From: Patagioenas fasciata
Lineage: Eukaryota; Chordata; Aves; Columbiformes; Columbidae
Length of the DNA stretch: 64,000 bases
Assembly (NCBI RefSeq): GCF_037038585.1
Contig: NC_092526.1
Location: 41,055,501-41,119,500 of the forward strand
Direction of reading: 5' to 3'
This document shows positions 21,731 to 33,769 of this stretch, piece after piece (position 1 is the stretch's first letter; the number at the start of each line of letters is the position of its first letter). The notes beneath the pieces were generated by a model, which was not told where the DNA came from, made no database searches, and saw only the letters and a list, made by a program, of their open reading frames with translations. The position numbers and the translations under genes are program-made.

Positions 21731-22678
21731 ATGGGACCAGAAAATACAACCACAGTTACTGAGTTCATCCTAGAGGGTTTCTCAGGGCTTGATCAAAGAC
21801 TACAGCTCTTTCTCTGTCTGGTCTTTCTGCTCATGTACCTGACAACAGTGGTGGGGAATGCTACCATCATTCTCCTGGTGTGTGTGGATCACCGCCTACA
21901 AACCCCCATGTACTTTTTCATCAGCAATCTGGCCTTCCTGGAAATCTATTTTACATCCTCTACAAGCATCCAACTGTTTGTAATCCTGAGTTCTGGCAGG
22001 AGAACAATCTCACTAAGCATCTGCTTTGCCCAATCCTATTTCTATTTAGCACTGGGCTGTACAGAGCTTGTTCTACTTGTTGTCATGTCCTTTGACCGCT
22101 ATGTTGCCATCTACCAACCTTTGCATTATGCTGCCATCATGAAGCCTCAGCTCTGCATCCACCTCGTTGTTGCTGCTTGGGTCACAGGCTTCACACTCTT
22201 GAGTTACTGTCTGGCCCTCTCCTACAGGCTGACTTTTTGTGGCTCAAACAAAATCCATCATTTCTTTTGTGACAGCTCCCCCTTACTCGAACTGTCCTGC
22301 TCTGACACCAGCCTGTTTTGGAAAATGGACTCTGTTTTCTTTTCATTTATTATTCTGAGTTCCTTATGTTTAACTCTGGCATTTTACATGTGCATCCTTT
22401 TCTGTATTCTACATCTTCCAGCAGCATCTGGGAGGAAAAGAACTTTTTCTACATGTTCTTCCCATCTCATCACCTTGGCAATTGCATATGGGAGCTGTGT
22501 TGCTCTCTACGTGTGTCCTTCAGAAGGTGTTTCCTTGGAGAACAACAGGATCATAGCTTTGCTGAATACCGTCCTGTACCCATTCTTAAATCCATTCATC
22601 TTCAGTCTTAGAAACAAGACTGTGATACTGGCCCTGAAAGAAGCCATTGCCCGTACAATAACTCAGCTTTTCCCCTAA
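21731..22678 (+). CDS. Intact class II olfactory receptor (OR6-like)
   Basis: A single-exon frame of 315 residues ends in TAA. I chose the ATG at 21,731 because it gives MGPENTTT, a typical OR N-terminus with an N-glycosylation site at Asn5; an upstream in-frame ATG at 21,668 would add 21 atypical residues. Motifs are GN at 42-43 in helix 1, TPMYFFISNLAFLE at 58-71, the conserved Cys98, FDRYVAI at 121-127 (DRY box; the usual following Cys is Tyr128), FSTCSSHL in helix 6, and NPFIFSLRN at 287-295. The receptor would couple through the olfactory G protein to adenylyl cyclase in sensory neurons. It lies in the palindrome spacer and is not duplicated here. OR6-family placement is by motif resemblance; the ligand is unknown. 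Confidence 0.93.
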   Translation: MGPENTTTVTEFILEGFSGLDQRLQLFLCLVFLLMYLTTVVGNATIILLVCVDHRLQTPMYFFISNLAFLEIYFTSSTSIQLFVILSSGRRTISLSICFAQSYFYLALGCTELVLLVVMSFDRYVAIYQPLHYAAIMKPQLCIHLVVAAWVTGFTLLSYCLALSYRLTFCGSNKIHHFFCDSSPLLELSCSDTSLFWKMDSVFFSFIILSSLCLTLAFYMCILFCILHLPAASGRKRTFSTCSSHLITLAIAYGSCVALYVCPSEGVSLENNRIIALLNTVLYPFLNPFIFSLRNKTVILALKEAIARTITQLFP

Positions 22679-22787
22679 TCATGAGGCATTTCTGGACAGC
22701 AATTCCAGTGATCTGCTATCATATGTTAAATAATATCAATGTATATGGATGTAACCTCAAGACAGAGATACCTCAGGAGATTTACAG

Positions 22788-23110
22788 GATCACAGAATCA
22801 TTTCAATTGGAACAGACCCTCGGGATCATCGAGTCCAACCACAACCTAACCTAACCTAATTCTAGCACTAAGCCATGCCCCTAAGAATCTCATCTAAATG
22901 TCTTTTAAACACCTTCCGGGGTGGTGACTCCACCACTTCCCTGGGCAGCCTGTTCCAACACCTGACAAATCTTTCTGTGAATAATTTTTTCCTAATATAC
23001 AATATAAACTTCCCCTGGTGCAACTTGATGACGTTTTCTCTTGTTCTATGTTGTTGGATTGTGTTAAGTGATAAGGAGCTCCTCTGCACACACACAGAGA
23101 AGGTACTAAC
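22788..23110 (-). mobile_element. CR1 LINE 3' end
   Basis: On the plus strand it begins ATCACAGAATCATTTCAATTGG, which is the CR1 tail read in reverse. It continues with the complement of GGGCAGCCTGTTCCAACA. The 3' part holds a small AACCT repeat (22,841-22,858). It is 5'-truncated and non-coding, and lies 110 bases after the intact OR stop. Confidence 0.85.
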
Positions 23111-23849
23111 AATGGCAAGAGGAGTAATTCAGTTTATATCCTGCCCCAGCTGCTCCCAGCACCATCGCTGGGGAGCCACCAGCTCACCACGAGCCCATCT
23201 CCAAAACCAAGAAGAGCACAGAGGCTCAGTGGCAAGTCAGAACCCAAATTACAGGCTACCGAGGATGAAACATCTTGTCCCAAGGTTGTCCTGGGAAAGC
23301 CATCAGCCTCCTTGTCCAGGTGTGAAGCCCATCAAGAGGAGTCACTGAGAGTAGCTCTCTGGATCACCATTTGGACTAAGGGAATTGTTGCCTAGGGGTG
23401 CAGGACACATTAAGGGATGGAGGGGAAGAGCATTTTTGGGTTACACAGAACTTTTCATGGGAAGCTTAGGGAAGGACCCCATCCAGTGCAGTCTGTCCTG
23501 TCTTCTCATTAAACTTAATTTCTAGGTCTTTGCTATGTGAGCAAATCTCTTCTCTGCACAAACGTGTGAGTGTAGCAACTGGAGCAGAGCCAGGGAGTCA
23601 GACAGCCTGTATGTCATTGGTGCAGGCGACTGAGAGACCAGAATGAGTGGACATAGCGTGTGTGTGGGCATGTGTGTGACTGGAGTTGTCTGTACCAGTA
23701 TCTGGAATGGGGTTGCAGCCCTGGAGGCTCATGTGTCCTGGTGTCTGTGCCTGGCAAGGCTAACATCATGGCGGGGCTACTGAGCAGACTGAGTGTTTGA
23801 GCCCAGGATCGACCCTGTAAAGGTATATGTATAAAATAGACTAGACTAG
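23111..23849. other. Unassigned spacer
   Basis: A GTGTGTG-rich tract lies at 23,655-23,690. No gene or clear repeat relationship was recognised. Confidence 0.4.
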
Positions 23850-24635
23850 ACGACACTGGAATAGTTCAGTTGGTAGGGGCCTACAACGATCACCTAGTTC
23901 AAATACCTGACCTATTCATGGCTGACCAAAGGATAAATCATGTTATCAAGGGCATTGTCCAAATCCCTATTAAACACTGACAGGCTTGGAGCATTGACCA
24001 CTTCTCTAGGAAGCCTGCTCCAGTGTTCAATCACCCTCTCAGTTAAGAGATGCTTTTTAACATCCAGTCTAAACCTGCCCTGGCTGAGCTTTGAACCACT
24101 CACACATGTCCTATCACTGGATACCAGGGACACAATCTCAGCACCTCTCTGTCCATGTCCCCTCCTCGGGAATCTGTAGAGGAATGAGGTCACCCCTCAG
24201 CCTCCTTTTCTCCAAACTAGAGAAACCCAAAGTCCTCAGTTGCTCCTCAGAGGACATTCCTTCCAGCCCTTTCACGAGGTTTGTTGCTCTCCTCTGGATG
24301 CATTCAAGGACCTTCACATCCTTGTTGTAATAATATGTGGGGCCCAAAAATGCACACAGCACTCAAGGCGAGGCCGCACCAAAGCTGAATATGCAGCATA
24401 GTCACCTCTTTTGATGACCTGGCCGTGCTCTGTCTGATGCACCCAGGATGCAATTTACTGTCTATTCTGTCAGGGGACAGTGCTGCCTCCTATTGACCCT
24501 GTGGCCAATCATCACCCCAGACACCTTTCTGCAGGGCTGCTCTCCAGCCACTCTTCTTCCAGTCTATACTTGCACTCAGTGTTATTCCATCCCAGGTGAA
24601 CAATCCAGCACTTGGACTTGTTCCATTTCATGCCA
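23850..24635 (-). mobile_element. CR1 LINE 3' portion
   Basis: The minus strand carries the CR1 3' region: AGGAAGCCTGCTCCAGTGTTC, the complement of the Trp-rich block encoding HWSRLPREVV, and further upstream parts to 24,635. Its subfamily differs from the copy at 22.8 kb, judging from sequence. It abuts an oppositely oriented CR1 piece. Confidence 0.75.
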
Positions 24636-24775
24636 AGTGCTAGGTCCTGCACTTGGATCACAACAACCCAATGCAATGCTGCAGGCTCGGGGAAGAGCAG
24701 CTGGAAATCTGCCCAATGGAAAAGGACCTGGGGGTGTTAATCAACAACCGGTTGCACATGAGCCAGAGTGTACTG
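24636..24775 (+). mobile_element. Short CR1 fragment, head-to-head with the previous one
   Basis: It carries the CR1 block AGGTCCTGCACTTGGATCACAACAACCC-like sequence followed by GGGGAAGAGCAGCTGGAAA. It is cut off where OR sequence begins, so the junction post-dates the OR or marks a deletion. Confidence 0.7.
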
Positions 24776-24789
24776 TCCCCACAGCCCCC

Positions 24790-25260
24790 TGCTCTTCCAG
24801 AAACAGCTTCCAGGACCAGTTCTTCTGTAAAATTCCACAGATCCTCAAACTCTCCTGCCCAGATGTGTACCTCAGGAAAACTGGGCTTATTGTTGTAGGT
24901 GTCCCTTTGTTCTTTTTGTGTTTTTTGTTTGTTTGTTTTGTTTGTTTGTTTGTTTTGGTTTTGTTTTTTTCATTGTGGTGTCCTTTGTGTGGATCTTCAG
25001 GGCTGTGGTGAGGATCCCCTCTGAGCAGGGATGGCACAAAGCCTTTTCCACGTGTCTCTCTCACCTGACCATGGTCACCCTATTCATCATCACTGCCATT
25101 TTTTTTGTATCTGAAGCCCTCCTCCATCTCCTCCCCATCCCTGAATCTGGCAGTGCCTGTTCTGTACTCGGTGGTGCCTCCAGCAGTGAACCCCCTCATC
25201 TACAGCATGAGGAACCAGAAGCTCAAGGATGCCCTGAGGAAACTAATGGCTGGATGCTTT
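24790..25260 (+). pseudogene. OR14-like receptor, 3' fragment with TTTG-repeat expansion
   Basis: Only the region from extracellular loop 2 to the C-terminus remains. It starts at [15 protein letters not shown] and runs through a helix-6 form of KAFSTCLSHLT to VNPLIYSMRNQKLKDALRKL. The coding exon's first half is missing and is replaced by a CR1 piece. In helix 5 a TTTG/TTTTG microsatellite (24,918-24,970) has expanded and breaks the frame. Another frame change occurs near 25,100, where FVSEALLHLLP shifts into YLKPSSISSP. It cannot encode a receptor. Confidence 0.88.
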
Positions 25261-26559
25261 TCAAAAGCAATAAACTGCCCATCTTCTGCACATCACTGAT
25301 GGTATAAATCATGACAGACTCAGTCTCTCTTTTGTATATCTTGTAGTTGTAGATTACTGTTTATAGTTGGGGAGAGGCTTGTTTGGTTTTGCTTTTTTAA
25401 AATGTGATGATACTGCCCACAAAAAAAATATTATTATCCATCTGACTTCTAATTCACCATCTACATTTATAGTTTGAGGCACAGACTGAATAAATGAGAA
25501 GCCATGCTCCCTGTGTATTTCAATAAAATAAAGGACCCTGCAGTGAATTGTTTTTCTGAGATCCTTCCTCTGAGACCTTTGCAAAGCTGAATACAAAGAT
25601 TCCAGCATAGAAGCTCTGCCAGGGAGCACCAGTCTCGTTCTTTCCAGGGTTGTTCTCTTTCCACTTCCCCACTCTCCTTCTCACCCCTCGTGTTCGTGTA
25701 AGGCCTGAGCGCTCCTGAGGCTTGATCACAGTCCTGTGGTGTGACAGTTCTGTGTGTGCAGGCAGGGACAGGCAATGGGCATTTCTGTGACAGAGCTGGC
25801 CACGGAACAGCATCTCTATCAGCAAGAGGATCTCCTTAGAGCAGTGCCTGAAGGCTTAAGTCTTCTTCCAAAGCTGCTCTCAAGAACGTGCCGAAGGAAT
25901 ACACTCAGAAGAGGCTCGTTGCTTTGCTTGTTTCTCTGTGGGCTCAGTGTGATGAGATCAGGGTCCCAGTGTACTTTTCATGACACTTAGGGCTGGTTCA
26001 GGTGTTGCTTGTTGGTGTTCAGCACCCACACAGATGGTAAATAAGGGAGGGTCCCTCTGAGCACCCTCCATGGCCACCTAAGAGCTTGTGTGGGAGGCAG
26101 TCAGTGGCAGTGGCCACCATCAGCTGAGTCTGCCTCCCAGTCTGACCCTTCAGAGTCACCACAGCTAAGCCACCAAGGCAAACCCGCTTTACAAAGCAAA
26201 ACTCCCCATTTGGGGCTGTAGGGACCATGGAGACAGGGTGCAGGAATAGCTGGCCAGGCCAGTGCAGGCATGCTCTTCTCGGGGAAAAGTTCTGTGGAGA
26301 GCTGGGATGTCCCAGGAGAAGAGCAGGGCATTGTGTGTGTGAATGAGAGACACGGAAACAATCTGTCATGCTACTGGATGACAGCTTGGGGGTATTGTCT
26401 TTTGCAACCACCATTTTGACCACTGTCCTCTCACCACAGCTGGGAGAGCTTGTTCTTCCCCTCATGGAAGGGCGCCAGATGACTAGGTCAGAAGTCCAGG
26501 TGAGCACTGAGGGGAGATGTGAACATGCACATAGTGTGTGTGAGGGCAGATGAACCCAA
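25261..26559. other. Unassigned spacer
   Basis: No coding exon or known repeat was recognised. Open frames on both strands are short and show no family motif. Confidence 0.4.
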
Positions 26560-26715
26560 ATGAGCACAAATACAATCAGCTATTCCTGTGAAGGCCATGG
26601 AGGCCTGGGGGACAGCATATCAAGGTCACTTCATGTTGAGATGAACTTCCTCAAGAAACTACCTGAATGAAGCACTGGGATATGATTCCTTGAACTGAGG
26701 TCCCAGTGTCCTCCC
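26560..26715 (+). repeat. Copy 2 of the dispersed duplication at about 2,024
   Basis: Collinear with 2,024-2,170 at moderate identity. Here it precedes an OR pseudogene; at the other site it borders an ERV fragment. It shows that the ERV edge at 2,024 cuts into duplicated OR-flank DNA. Confidence 0.7.
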
Positions 26716-26879
26716 TGGAGACCTGATATGGCTCCCCTACCCAGACTCAGATACTGCCCAGCTTTGTGTCTGATGAAAGAAGCATCACTGCACGTAGATG
26801 TGTTAGGACTATTCCCTGCAAATCTTGCATGTACTAAGTATTGGTTTTGTGGGGATTTTTGTTGTTGTTGTTGTTTGGT

Positions 26880-27425
26880 TGGTTGTTTTTGTTTTCTGTT
26901 GACCGTATCCTGTGACCAGCACTGGGCTGTATGCCACCCACTTCATTTTGAAAGATTCATGGGTTGGACCTTGGCTATGTGGATTTCTATAGCCTACAGT
27001 CATCACTTCATTCTTGGCCCAGATACAGTCTTGTGGCCTCAGTGTAGTTGATGACTTCTATGATTTTGCCCCATTGCTGGAGATCTCCTGCAGTAACACT
27101 GTGACACTCATGCTTTCTTAACCTGCATTTTAGAGACATTTCTCCCCTTCCTGTTCACATGGGAGTCACATTAGTGCATCACTGCTCTCTGCTCCAGTGT
27201 AGACAGGAACAAGGCCTTCTTCACCTGCTCCTCTCACCTCACCTTTGCCACTGTTTTCTATAACACCCTCATCCTTGACTGCCGGATGCCCAGAACAGCC
27301 CTCCTGAGACAGTTTGACAGTTTGACAAAACCTTTTTTTCTACACCATCCTCACATCCCTGCTTAATCCCCTCATCCACAGCTTAAGGACCAGAAAAGTT
27401 GGGTACAAGTGGTGCATTGAAAAAG
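26880..27425 (+). pseudogene. Decayed olfactory receptor of a second (non-OR14) type
   Basis: Residual motifs occur in OR order. There is a helix-3 DRY region reduced to CDQHWAVCHPLHFERFM, then a loop-2 block (DFAPLLEISCSNT), a helix-6 block (KAFFTCSSHLTFATVFY), and a last-helix block near 27,350 (LNPLIHSLR-like across stops). The N-terminal third is not recognisable. A GTTGTTGTT/GGTT microsatellite sits at 26,858-26,890. Many stops and frameshifts make it an old pseudogene. The family (OR10/OR11-like) is uncertain. Confidence 0.75.
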
Positions 27426-27691
27426 ATGGTCAGTAAAGATTTGAGGTGCACAGAGAGCCCATCAACATGTTGGTCTGCTGTTGTCTTGTGAACAGGCCCA
27501 GAGGACCTTTACTGCATTTGCTGTGTCCCAGAAATTCACCTGGAAGGTCGGGATATGGAGAAAGCTTTTGGTGTGGCAAGGGGTAGACAGGTACTGGTGG
27601 AACTGGCTGGAACTTTGTGACATCTCTCAAAAGTCACGGTTCTCAGGGAGGTTGCATGGTCCTCTAAGAAAGAAAATATCAAAAATGACTT
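27426..27691. other. Short unassigned spacer
   Basis: No feature was recognised between the OR pseudogene and the CR1 tail. Confidence 0.4.
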
Positions 27692-30600
27692 TTCATAGAT
27701 TCATAGAATAATTTTGGTTGGAAGAGATCTTTAGGACCATCAAGTCCGACCATAACCTAAAACTGGCACTAAACCATGTCCCTAAGAGCCTCATCTATAT
27801 GTCTTTTCACCACCTCCAGGTATGGTGGTCAACCACTTCCCTGGGCAGCCTGTTCCATTGCTTCATAACCCTTTCTGTGAAGAAATGTTTCCTAATATTC
27901 AAACTGAACCTCCCCTGGTGGAACTTGAAGCCATTTCCTCTTGTCCTATCACTTGCTTCTTGGAAGAAAAAGGCACCACCTTCCATGATACAACCTCCTT
28001 TCAGGTAGTTGTAGAGAGTGAGAAGGTCTCCCCTCAGCCTTCCCTCCTCTCCAGGCTGAACACTCCAAGGTCCCTCGGCTGCTCCCCATCACACTTGTAC
28101 TCCAGCGCCTTCACCAGCCTGGTCACCCTCCTCTGCACTCTCTCTAGCACCTTGATGTCTTCCTTGTTATGAGGGCCCCAAAACTGACACCAGGATTCAA
28201 GGTGCAGCCCCACCAGTGCCAAGTACAAAGGGATGATCAATTCTGTAGTCCTGCTGGTCACACTATTCCTGCTACAAGCCAGGATGTCATTGGCATTTTG
28301 GCCACCTGCGCACACAGTGGCTCATATTCAGCTGCTGTCAATCAACACCCTCAGATCCCTCTCTGCCAAGCAGCTTTCTAACCACTCTTCCTCGAGCCTG
28401 TAGCATTCATGGGGTTGTTGTGACCCAAGTACAAGACCTGGCACTTGGCTTAGTTAAACGTCATACAATTGGCCTCAACTCAAGGATCAAGACTGTTCAG
28501 ATCCCTCTGTATGGCCTTCTTACCCTCCAGCAGATCAACACTCCCACCTAATTTGGTGTCATCTGCAAACTTACTGAGGGTGCACTCAATCCCCTCATCC
28601 AGTTCATTGATAAAGATATTAAACAGAATTGTCCCCAGTACTGAACCCTGGGGAACAAGACTTGTGACTGGCTGCCAACTCAATTTGACTCCATTCACCA
28701 GAACTCTTTGGGCCCAGCCCTCCAGCCAGTTCTTTATCCATCCCAGATACACCATCCAGGCCATGAGCTGCAGCTCCTTCAGGAGAATGCTGTGGGATAC
28801 GGTGTCAAAGACGTTACTGAAGTCTAAGTACACAATATCCACAGCCTTTTGTTCATCCACTAAGTGGGTCACCTTGTCATGAAATGGGATCAGGTTGGTC
28901 AAGCAGGACCTGCCTTTCATAAACTCATGCTGACTGCGCCTGATCATCTGGTTGTCTTGTATGTGCTATGTGATGTCACTCTGAATGATCTGCTTCATGA
29001 CCTTAACCAGTACCAAGGGAAAGGCCTGTAATTTTCTGGATCCTCCTTCAAGACCTTCTCATAGCTGGGCATCACATTCACTAACTTCCAGTCAAATGGG
29101 ACCTCCCTAGTTAGCCAAGATTGATGATAGATAATGAAAGTGGCTTAGTGATCACCTCTGTCAGCTCCCTCAACACCCTTCGGTGTATCCCATAGACTTG
29201 TGTATGTCCAAGTGGTGTAGCAGGTCGCCATCTACTCCGCTCAGATTATCGGAGCTTCATTCTGCTCCCCACCCCTGTCTTCCAGTTCAGGGGGTGTGTA
29301 CCTGGAGCACAACTTGTCTTACTATTAAAGACTGAGGCAAAGAAGGCATTTAGTACTTCAACCTTTCCCTCATCCCCTGTCACTTTGTTTCTTCCCTCAT
29401 CCACCCGAAGGTGGAGATTCTTCCTATCAATTGTTTTGTTGCTGATGGATTTATAGAAGCATTTTTTTTCTTTTTTTTTTTTTTTTTTTTTTCGGCACTA
29501 GCCAGGCACAGTTCTACTTGAGCTTTGGTCTTTCTAATTTTCTCCCTGCGTAACTTCACAACATCCTTGTAGTCATCCTGAGTCTCCTGCCCCTCCTTCC
29601 AAAGGTTATAAACTCTCCTTTTATTCCTAATTTCCAGCCGCAGCTCTCTATTCTACTAGGTCAGTCTTCTTCTCTGCTGGTTTGTCTTTTGCCACATGAG
29701 GACAGCTGCTCCTGTGCCTCTAAGATTTCCTCCTTGAATAGCCACCAGCCTTCCTGGACTCCTTTCTCCTTCAGGACTGCCTCCCAAGGGCCTCTGACAG
29801 CCAACCTCCTAAACAGATCAAAATCTGCCCTTCGGAAGTCCAAAGCAGCAGTTCTGCTGACCACCCTTCTAACTACACAAGGGCAAGGGTAGCGTCCTGC
29901 ACCTGGGGAGGAATAACCAGTACAGTTCAGGGGCAGACTTGCTGGAAAACAGCAATGCAGAGAAGGACTTGGGAGTTCTGGTGGACAACAGGTTGACCAC
30001 AAGTCAACAATGTGCCCTTGTGGCCAAGAAGCCAACTGTGTCCTGGGAATTACTGGGAAGAGTGTGACCAGCAGGTCGAGGGAGGTTGTTCTCCCCTCTA
30101 CTCCACCCTGGTGAGGCAACATCTGGAGTACTGTGTCCAGTTCTGTGCTCCCCAGTTTAAGAAGGACAACAAATTACTGGAGGAAGTCCAGTAGAGGGCT
30201 ACAAAGATGGTTAGGAGTGTAGAACATCATTCTGATAAGGAAAAGACAGAGAACTGAGTCTTTTCAGCCTAGGGAAGAGAAGGCTGAAAGATAATCTCAT
30301 CAACATTTATAAATATCTCAAGGGTGGATGCCGAGAGGATGGGACCAGACTCCTTTCAGTAGTGCCCAATGATAGGATGAGGGGCAATGGGCACAGACTG
30401 AAGCACAGGAGGTTCCATCTGAATATGAGGAGAATCTACTTTACTTTGATGATGACAGAGCACTAGAACAGGCTGCCTGGAGAGGTTGTGGAGTCTCCTT
30501 CTCTGGAGACATTCAAGACCCACCTGGACACATGCCTGAGCGATCTGCTCTGGGTGTACCTGCGTTAGCAGGTGAGCTGGACTTAGATGATCTCCAGATG

Positions 30601-32060
30601 TCCCTTCTAACCCTAACCATTCTGTGATTCTCCAAGAACAGAAAACTCAATCATTTCAGGATCCTTATGCCCAAGGCAACCTGCAACCAACATGTTACCC
30701 ACATTTGGCTTACTGATCAGCTCTGGCAGTTGTCTTCCACACACTCCAGGAGTCTCCTGAACTGCTTCCTCTCTGCTGTATTTCCAGCAGACATCTGGTA
30801 GGTTGAAGTCTCCCATAAGAACAAGGTCTAGTGATCGACAGATTTCTCCCAGCTGCCTGCAGAATATTTCATCTGCCTCTTCATCCTTGTTGGGTGGTCT
30901 GTAACAGACCCCCACCAGGATATCTGCCTTATTGCCATTCCTCTTGATTCTCACCCATAAACACTCAACCCTATTATGACCTTCATCAAGCTGCAGACAA
31001 TCAAAACACTCCCTAACATACATGGCTATTCCACCTCCTCTCCTTCCTCACCTATCCCTTCTGAAGAATTTACAGCCATCCAGTTGTGAGAGCACTCCAG
31101 TTATGACAGTCATCCCACCATGTTTCTGCAATGGCAACTACATGGTAGTTTTTGTGCTGCACAATGCCATCCAGCTCCTCCTGTTTGTTGCCCATGCTGC
31201 CTGCATTCATATAGATGCACTTCAACTGAGCCATTGATCCCACCATCTTTTTCTGGTGAGAAGACCTGATTACTTTTCAGGCATCCTCATGTGCTTCCAC
31301 ATCTTCTAACACATAAATAACCCTTGTATCTCTTCTATTGCACAACTCTCTATCCCTTGCCTCTACTGGGATTGCAGATTGAAGGGCCTCTTTAGCACCC
31401 CTTCTTTCAAATGTTGGCATTTCACCCTTGGGTTTGCCTCTGCCACAGGGTTTTCTCCCCTTTCAAATCTAGTTTAAATCACTTTCAATGAGCTCTGCTA
31501 ACTCCTACCCAGGATCCTTTTCCCCCCTGGACACAGGTGAATCCCATATGTCACCAGCCATCCAGGTGTCATGTAAACTGATCCATGATCAAAAACCCCA
31601 AAATTCTACTGGTGACACCAGTCCCTCAGTCAGGTATTGATCTGCTGGGTCATTTTGCATCTTTCCTCATCATTCCCTGCTACAGAGGGGACAGAATAGA
31701 ACACAATTGTGCTCCTGATCCCTTAAACGGTTTTCCCAAGGCCCTGATGTCCCTTTTGACTGCCTTTGGATTTCCCATTGCAGTCTCATTGCTGCCCACC
31801 TGAATAATTAGTAATGGATAATAATCTGAGGGCCTTACCAGGGCAGGAAATTTTCTCTTCATGTCTTTAACCCTGGCCCCAGAGAGGCAGCAGACTTCTC
31901 TAAGAAGTGGGTCTGGTTTGCATACTGAGCCTTCTGCTCCCTTAGAAGGGAGTCTCCTATGACAATGACCTACTTTTTTTCTTTATACCCTTGATGGAGG
32001 GTGCAGATCGACTTATCCTTTGCAGCACCTCCAACTATCTTCCTCAACATTTGTTAAGAC
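27692..32060 (-). mobile_element. Nearly complete CR1 LINE with ORF1 esterase and ORF2 endonuclease-RT remnants, interrupted by another CR1
   Basis: On the minus strand, reading from 32,060 down, the parts appear in element order. An ORF1 esterase has a GDS motif in VIGDSLL at 31,957-31,949 and a QVGSNE block near 31,790. The ORF2 endonuclease follows at 31,023-30,640 (VGVCYRPPNK, LVLMGDFNLPDV). The RT region is at about 29,240-28,480 ([22 protein letters not shown]). The 3' end at 27,692 reads as ATAGATTCATAGAATA on the plus strand. A 32-base T-rich run at 29,461-29,492 is an internal expansion. Excluding the insertion at 29.88-30.64 kb the element is about 3.6 kb, unusual because most CR1 copies are severely 5'-truncated. 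Stops and shifts make it inactive. Confidence 0.85.
29878..30640 (+). mobile_element. Younger CR1 inserted inside the minus-strand CR1
   Basis: This plus-strand 3' half of a CR1 begins about GGGCAAGGGTAGCGTCCTGCA and ends GTCCCTTCTAACCCTAACCATTCTGTGATTCT. It separates the endonuclease and RT parts of the surrounding minus-strand element, whose sequence resumes on both sides. It therefore inserted later. It is non-coding. Confidence 0.82.
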
Positions 32061-32089
32061 CAGGTGTAGGTAGATGAGGTGAGATAGTG

Positions 32090-32356
32090 AGATAGTCTAT
32101 GTCGTCTTTGCCTCAGTTTTCATCAGAAAAGTCTCTCAAGCCTTTGTGCCTCAAGTCAGGACTCTGGAGAGCAGCCAATGGTGGACAGGAATCTCAGGTT
32201 ACTTGACCAAATTAAACCCTTACCAGTCCATGGGACCAGAAGGGCTGCAACCGAGGGTGCTGAGAAAGCAGGATCATGTCACAGTGAGGCCAGTCTCAAA
32301 CATCTCGGAAAAGTCATGGAGACTGGGAGGACTCCCTGACAACTGGGCAAGAAGTT
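32090..32356 (+). mobile_element. CR1 ORF2 central fragment
   Basis: The plus strand encodes a diverged linker/RT start (VFASVF-like FAFISEK block, then NPYQSMGPEGLQPRVLRK, resembling the CR1 GPDGMHPRVLREL motif). It lies head-to-head with the previous minus-strand CR1 and borders segment C'. Confidence 0.65.
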
Positions 32357-33450
32357 GCGAAGAGAACCAAAGCCTTTTTCCTCTTGGCTATGGCAATCAT
32401 CTCTGCCACCAAGGCCTATGAAGAGACATGTTGCCCTCAGGCACTAGGGGCACCTCATGGCCTCCTTGCACACCTCCAGTAAGGCTGGGAACTCTCACAC
32501 CATTGTCCTTCACTCACCATCACACAAGCCACATGCTCGTGACACAGGAAGAGCCCTGAGAAATGTGTGAGGGACAAGATCTGTTTTCCCAGGGGCTGGG
32601 GGTCAGGGCTTGGCTGCTCTGCTTCATCAAACAAACTCAGGGTGTTCTTAGCATCTCAACTGCCTGCACATCACCCTTTGTTTATCTGCCATCACGGCCT
32701 CCAATTATCTGCTCTAATGAGTCCCTGGGAAGGCTTTGCTGGTATTGACTCTCAGTGGAACTCATGAATACTTCGACGTACTTAATACTTCTTTCTTCTG
32801 ACTTTGACTTCTGGAAAGGTTTGTGCAATCTCCTCTCAGGACCTGAGCTTCAAGGACTCAGCACCAAATGCACCATGGGGCTCATTACATTGAAGAAAGC
32901 CCTAAGAAACCCTGTCTTTCTTGCATTTTTTCTTCTAGTCTTATACAGTGAATTAGAGAGTTTTCTTGGTGGAATTATGGAGAAAGATTTCAAAGAGCTT
33001 CTAATAAAAATGTCTTGCTCTTGTAAAGGGTATATTTTATTATATTTCAGTTTAGAGAAGAGATATGATTGATGTTGATCCAGGGTGTCTCCTAAGGAGG
33101 TCTGGACTGGTAGAAGAAGCTGGCCCTCGAGGTCTGACACAGTGTGGATCAACTTGCTCCTCACCTCCCCAACCCCATCATTTCTCTCATTGGCCACCTG
33201 GGACTTGCATCCCTTTTCCTTACATCACACTTCCCCACTGCAGTCTGCAGCTGGATGTTGAAGCTTCTTTGCACCAGCTCCCACCTGCTCTCCTTAGAGA
33301 CCTGGCTGCACACAGGCAAAGAGGGACTTTGCTTTACTTTTGAACAAACAAAATAAAACTGATAAGATTCATGATTCAAAGAAAACACACTCCTCAAGTG
33401 TATGCCAAGTACAAGCTGCCACCAATGAGGTTCAAATCCCACAAGGCATA
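32350..33450 (-). repeat. Right arm of inverted duplication, segment C'
   Basis: Homologous in reverse to 17,930-19,000 and beyond, with collinear blocks across the full 1.1 kb and moderate divergence. Its inner edge at about 32,350 coincides with the CR1 fragment. Small frames in it are incidental. Confidence 0.78.
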
Positions 33451-33769
33451 ACCATGCAATAAATGTTTTATACAGAAATGAATTATACAATAAAAGCAAC
33501 AAAAGAGTTGGCTAAAGACAGAATTAGACTACTGAAATACAGGCAAGCTTTTTAACTCCTTGAAGCTGAAAGTGGCAACTGTATTGCTGAAAGGTGTCTG
33601 AATGATCAAAGAGTAAGGGGAAGGGATATCCAGAAAGAAATCACACCTGCTTGTGTGTAGAGTGGCTGCTGGAAATGGGGCTTCAGACATGGTCAGTTTA
33701 GTTACGGCAGGAGCAAATACATGAAGGATGAGGGAGATCAGATGGACAGCCTAATAGAGAGTCTGCTGA
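33451..33769. other. Unassigned spacer
   Basis: Nothing was recognised. Its last five bases (CAGGG) form the target duplication of the next element. Confidence 0.4.

Noticed and set aside
25700-26000. Small secreted-protein exon
   Set aside because: Open frames exist on both strands but there is no signal peptide with a splice donor and no recognisable motif.
29461-29492. Poly(A) tail marking a retroposed gene
   Set aside because: The T run lies inside continuous minus-strand CR1 sequence; the element resumes on both sides and no processed gene copy is present.
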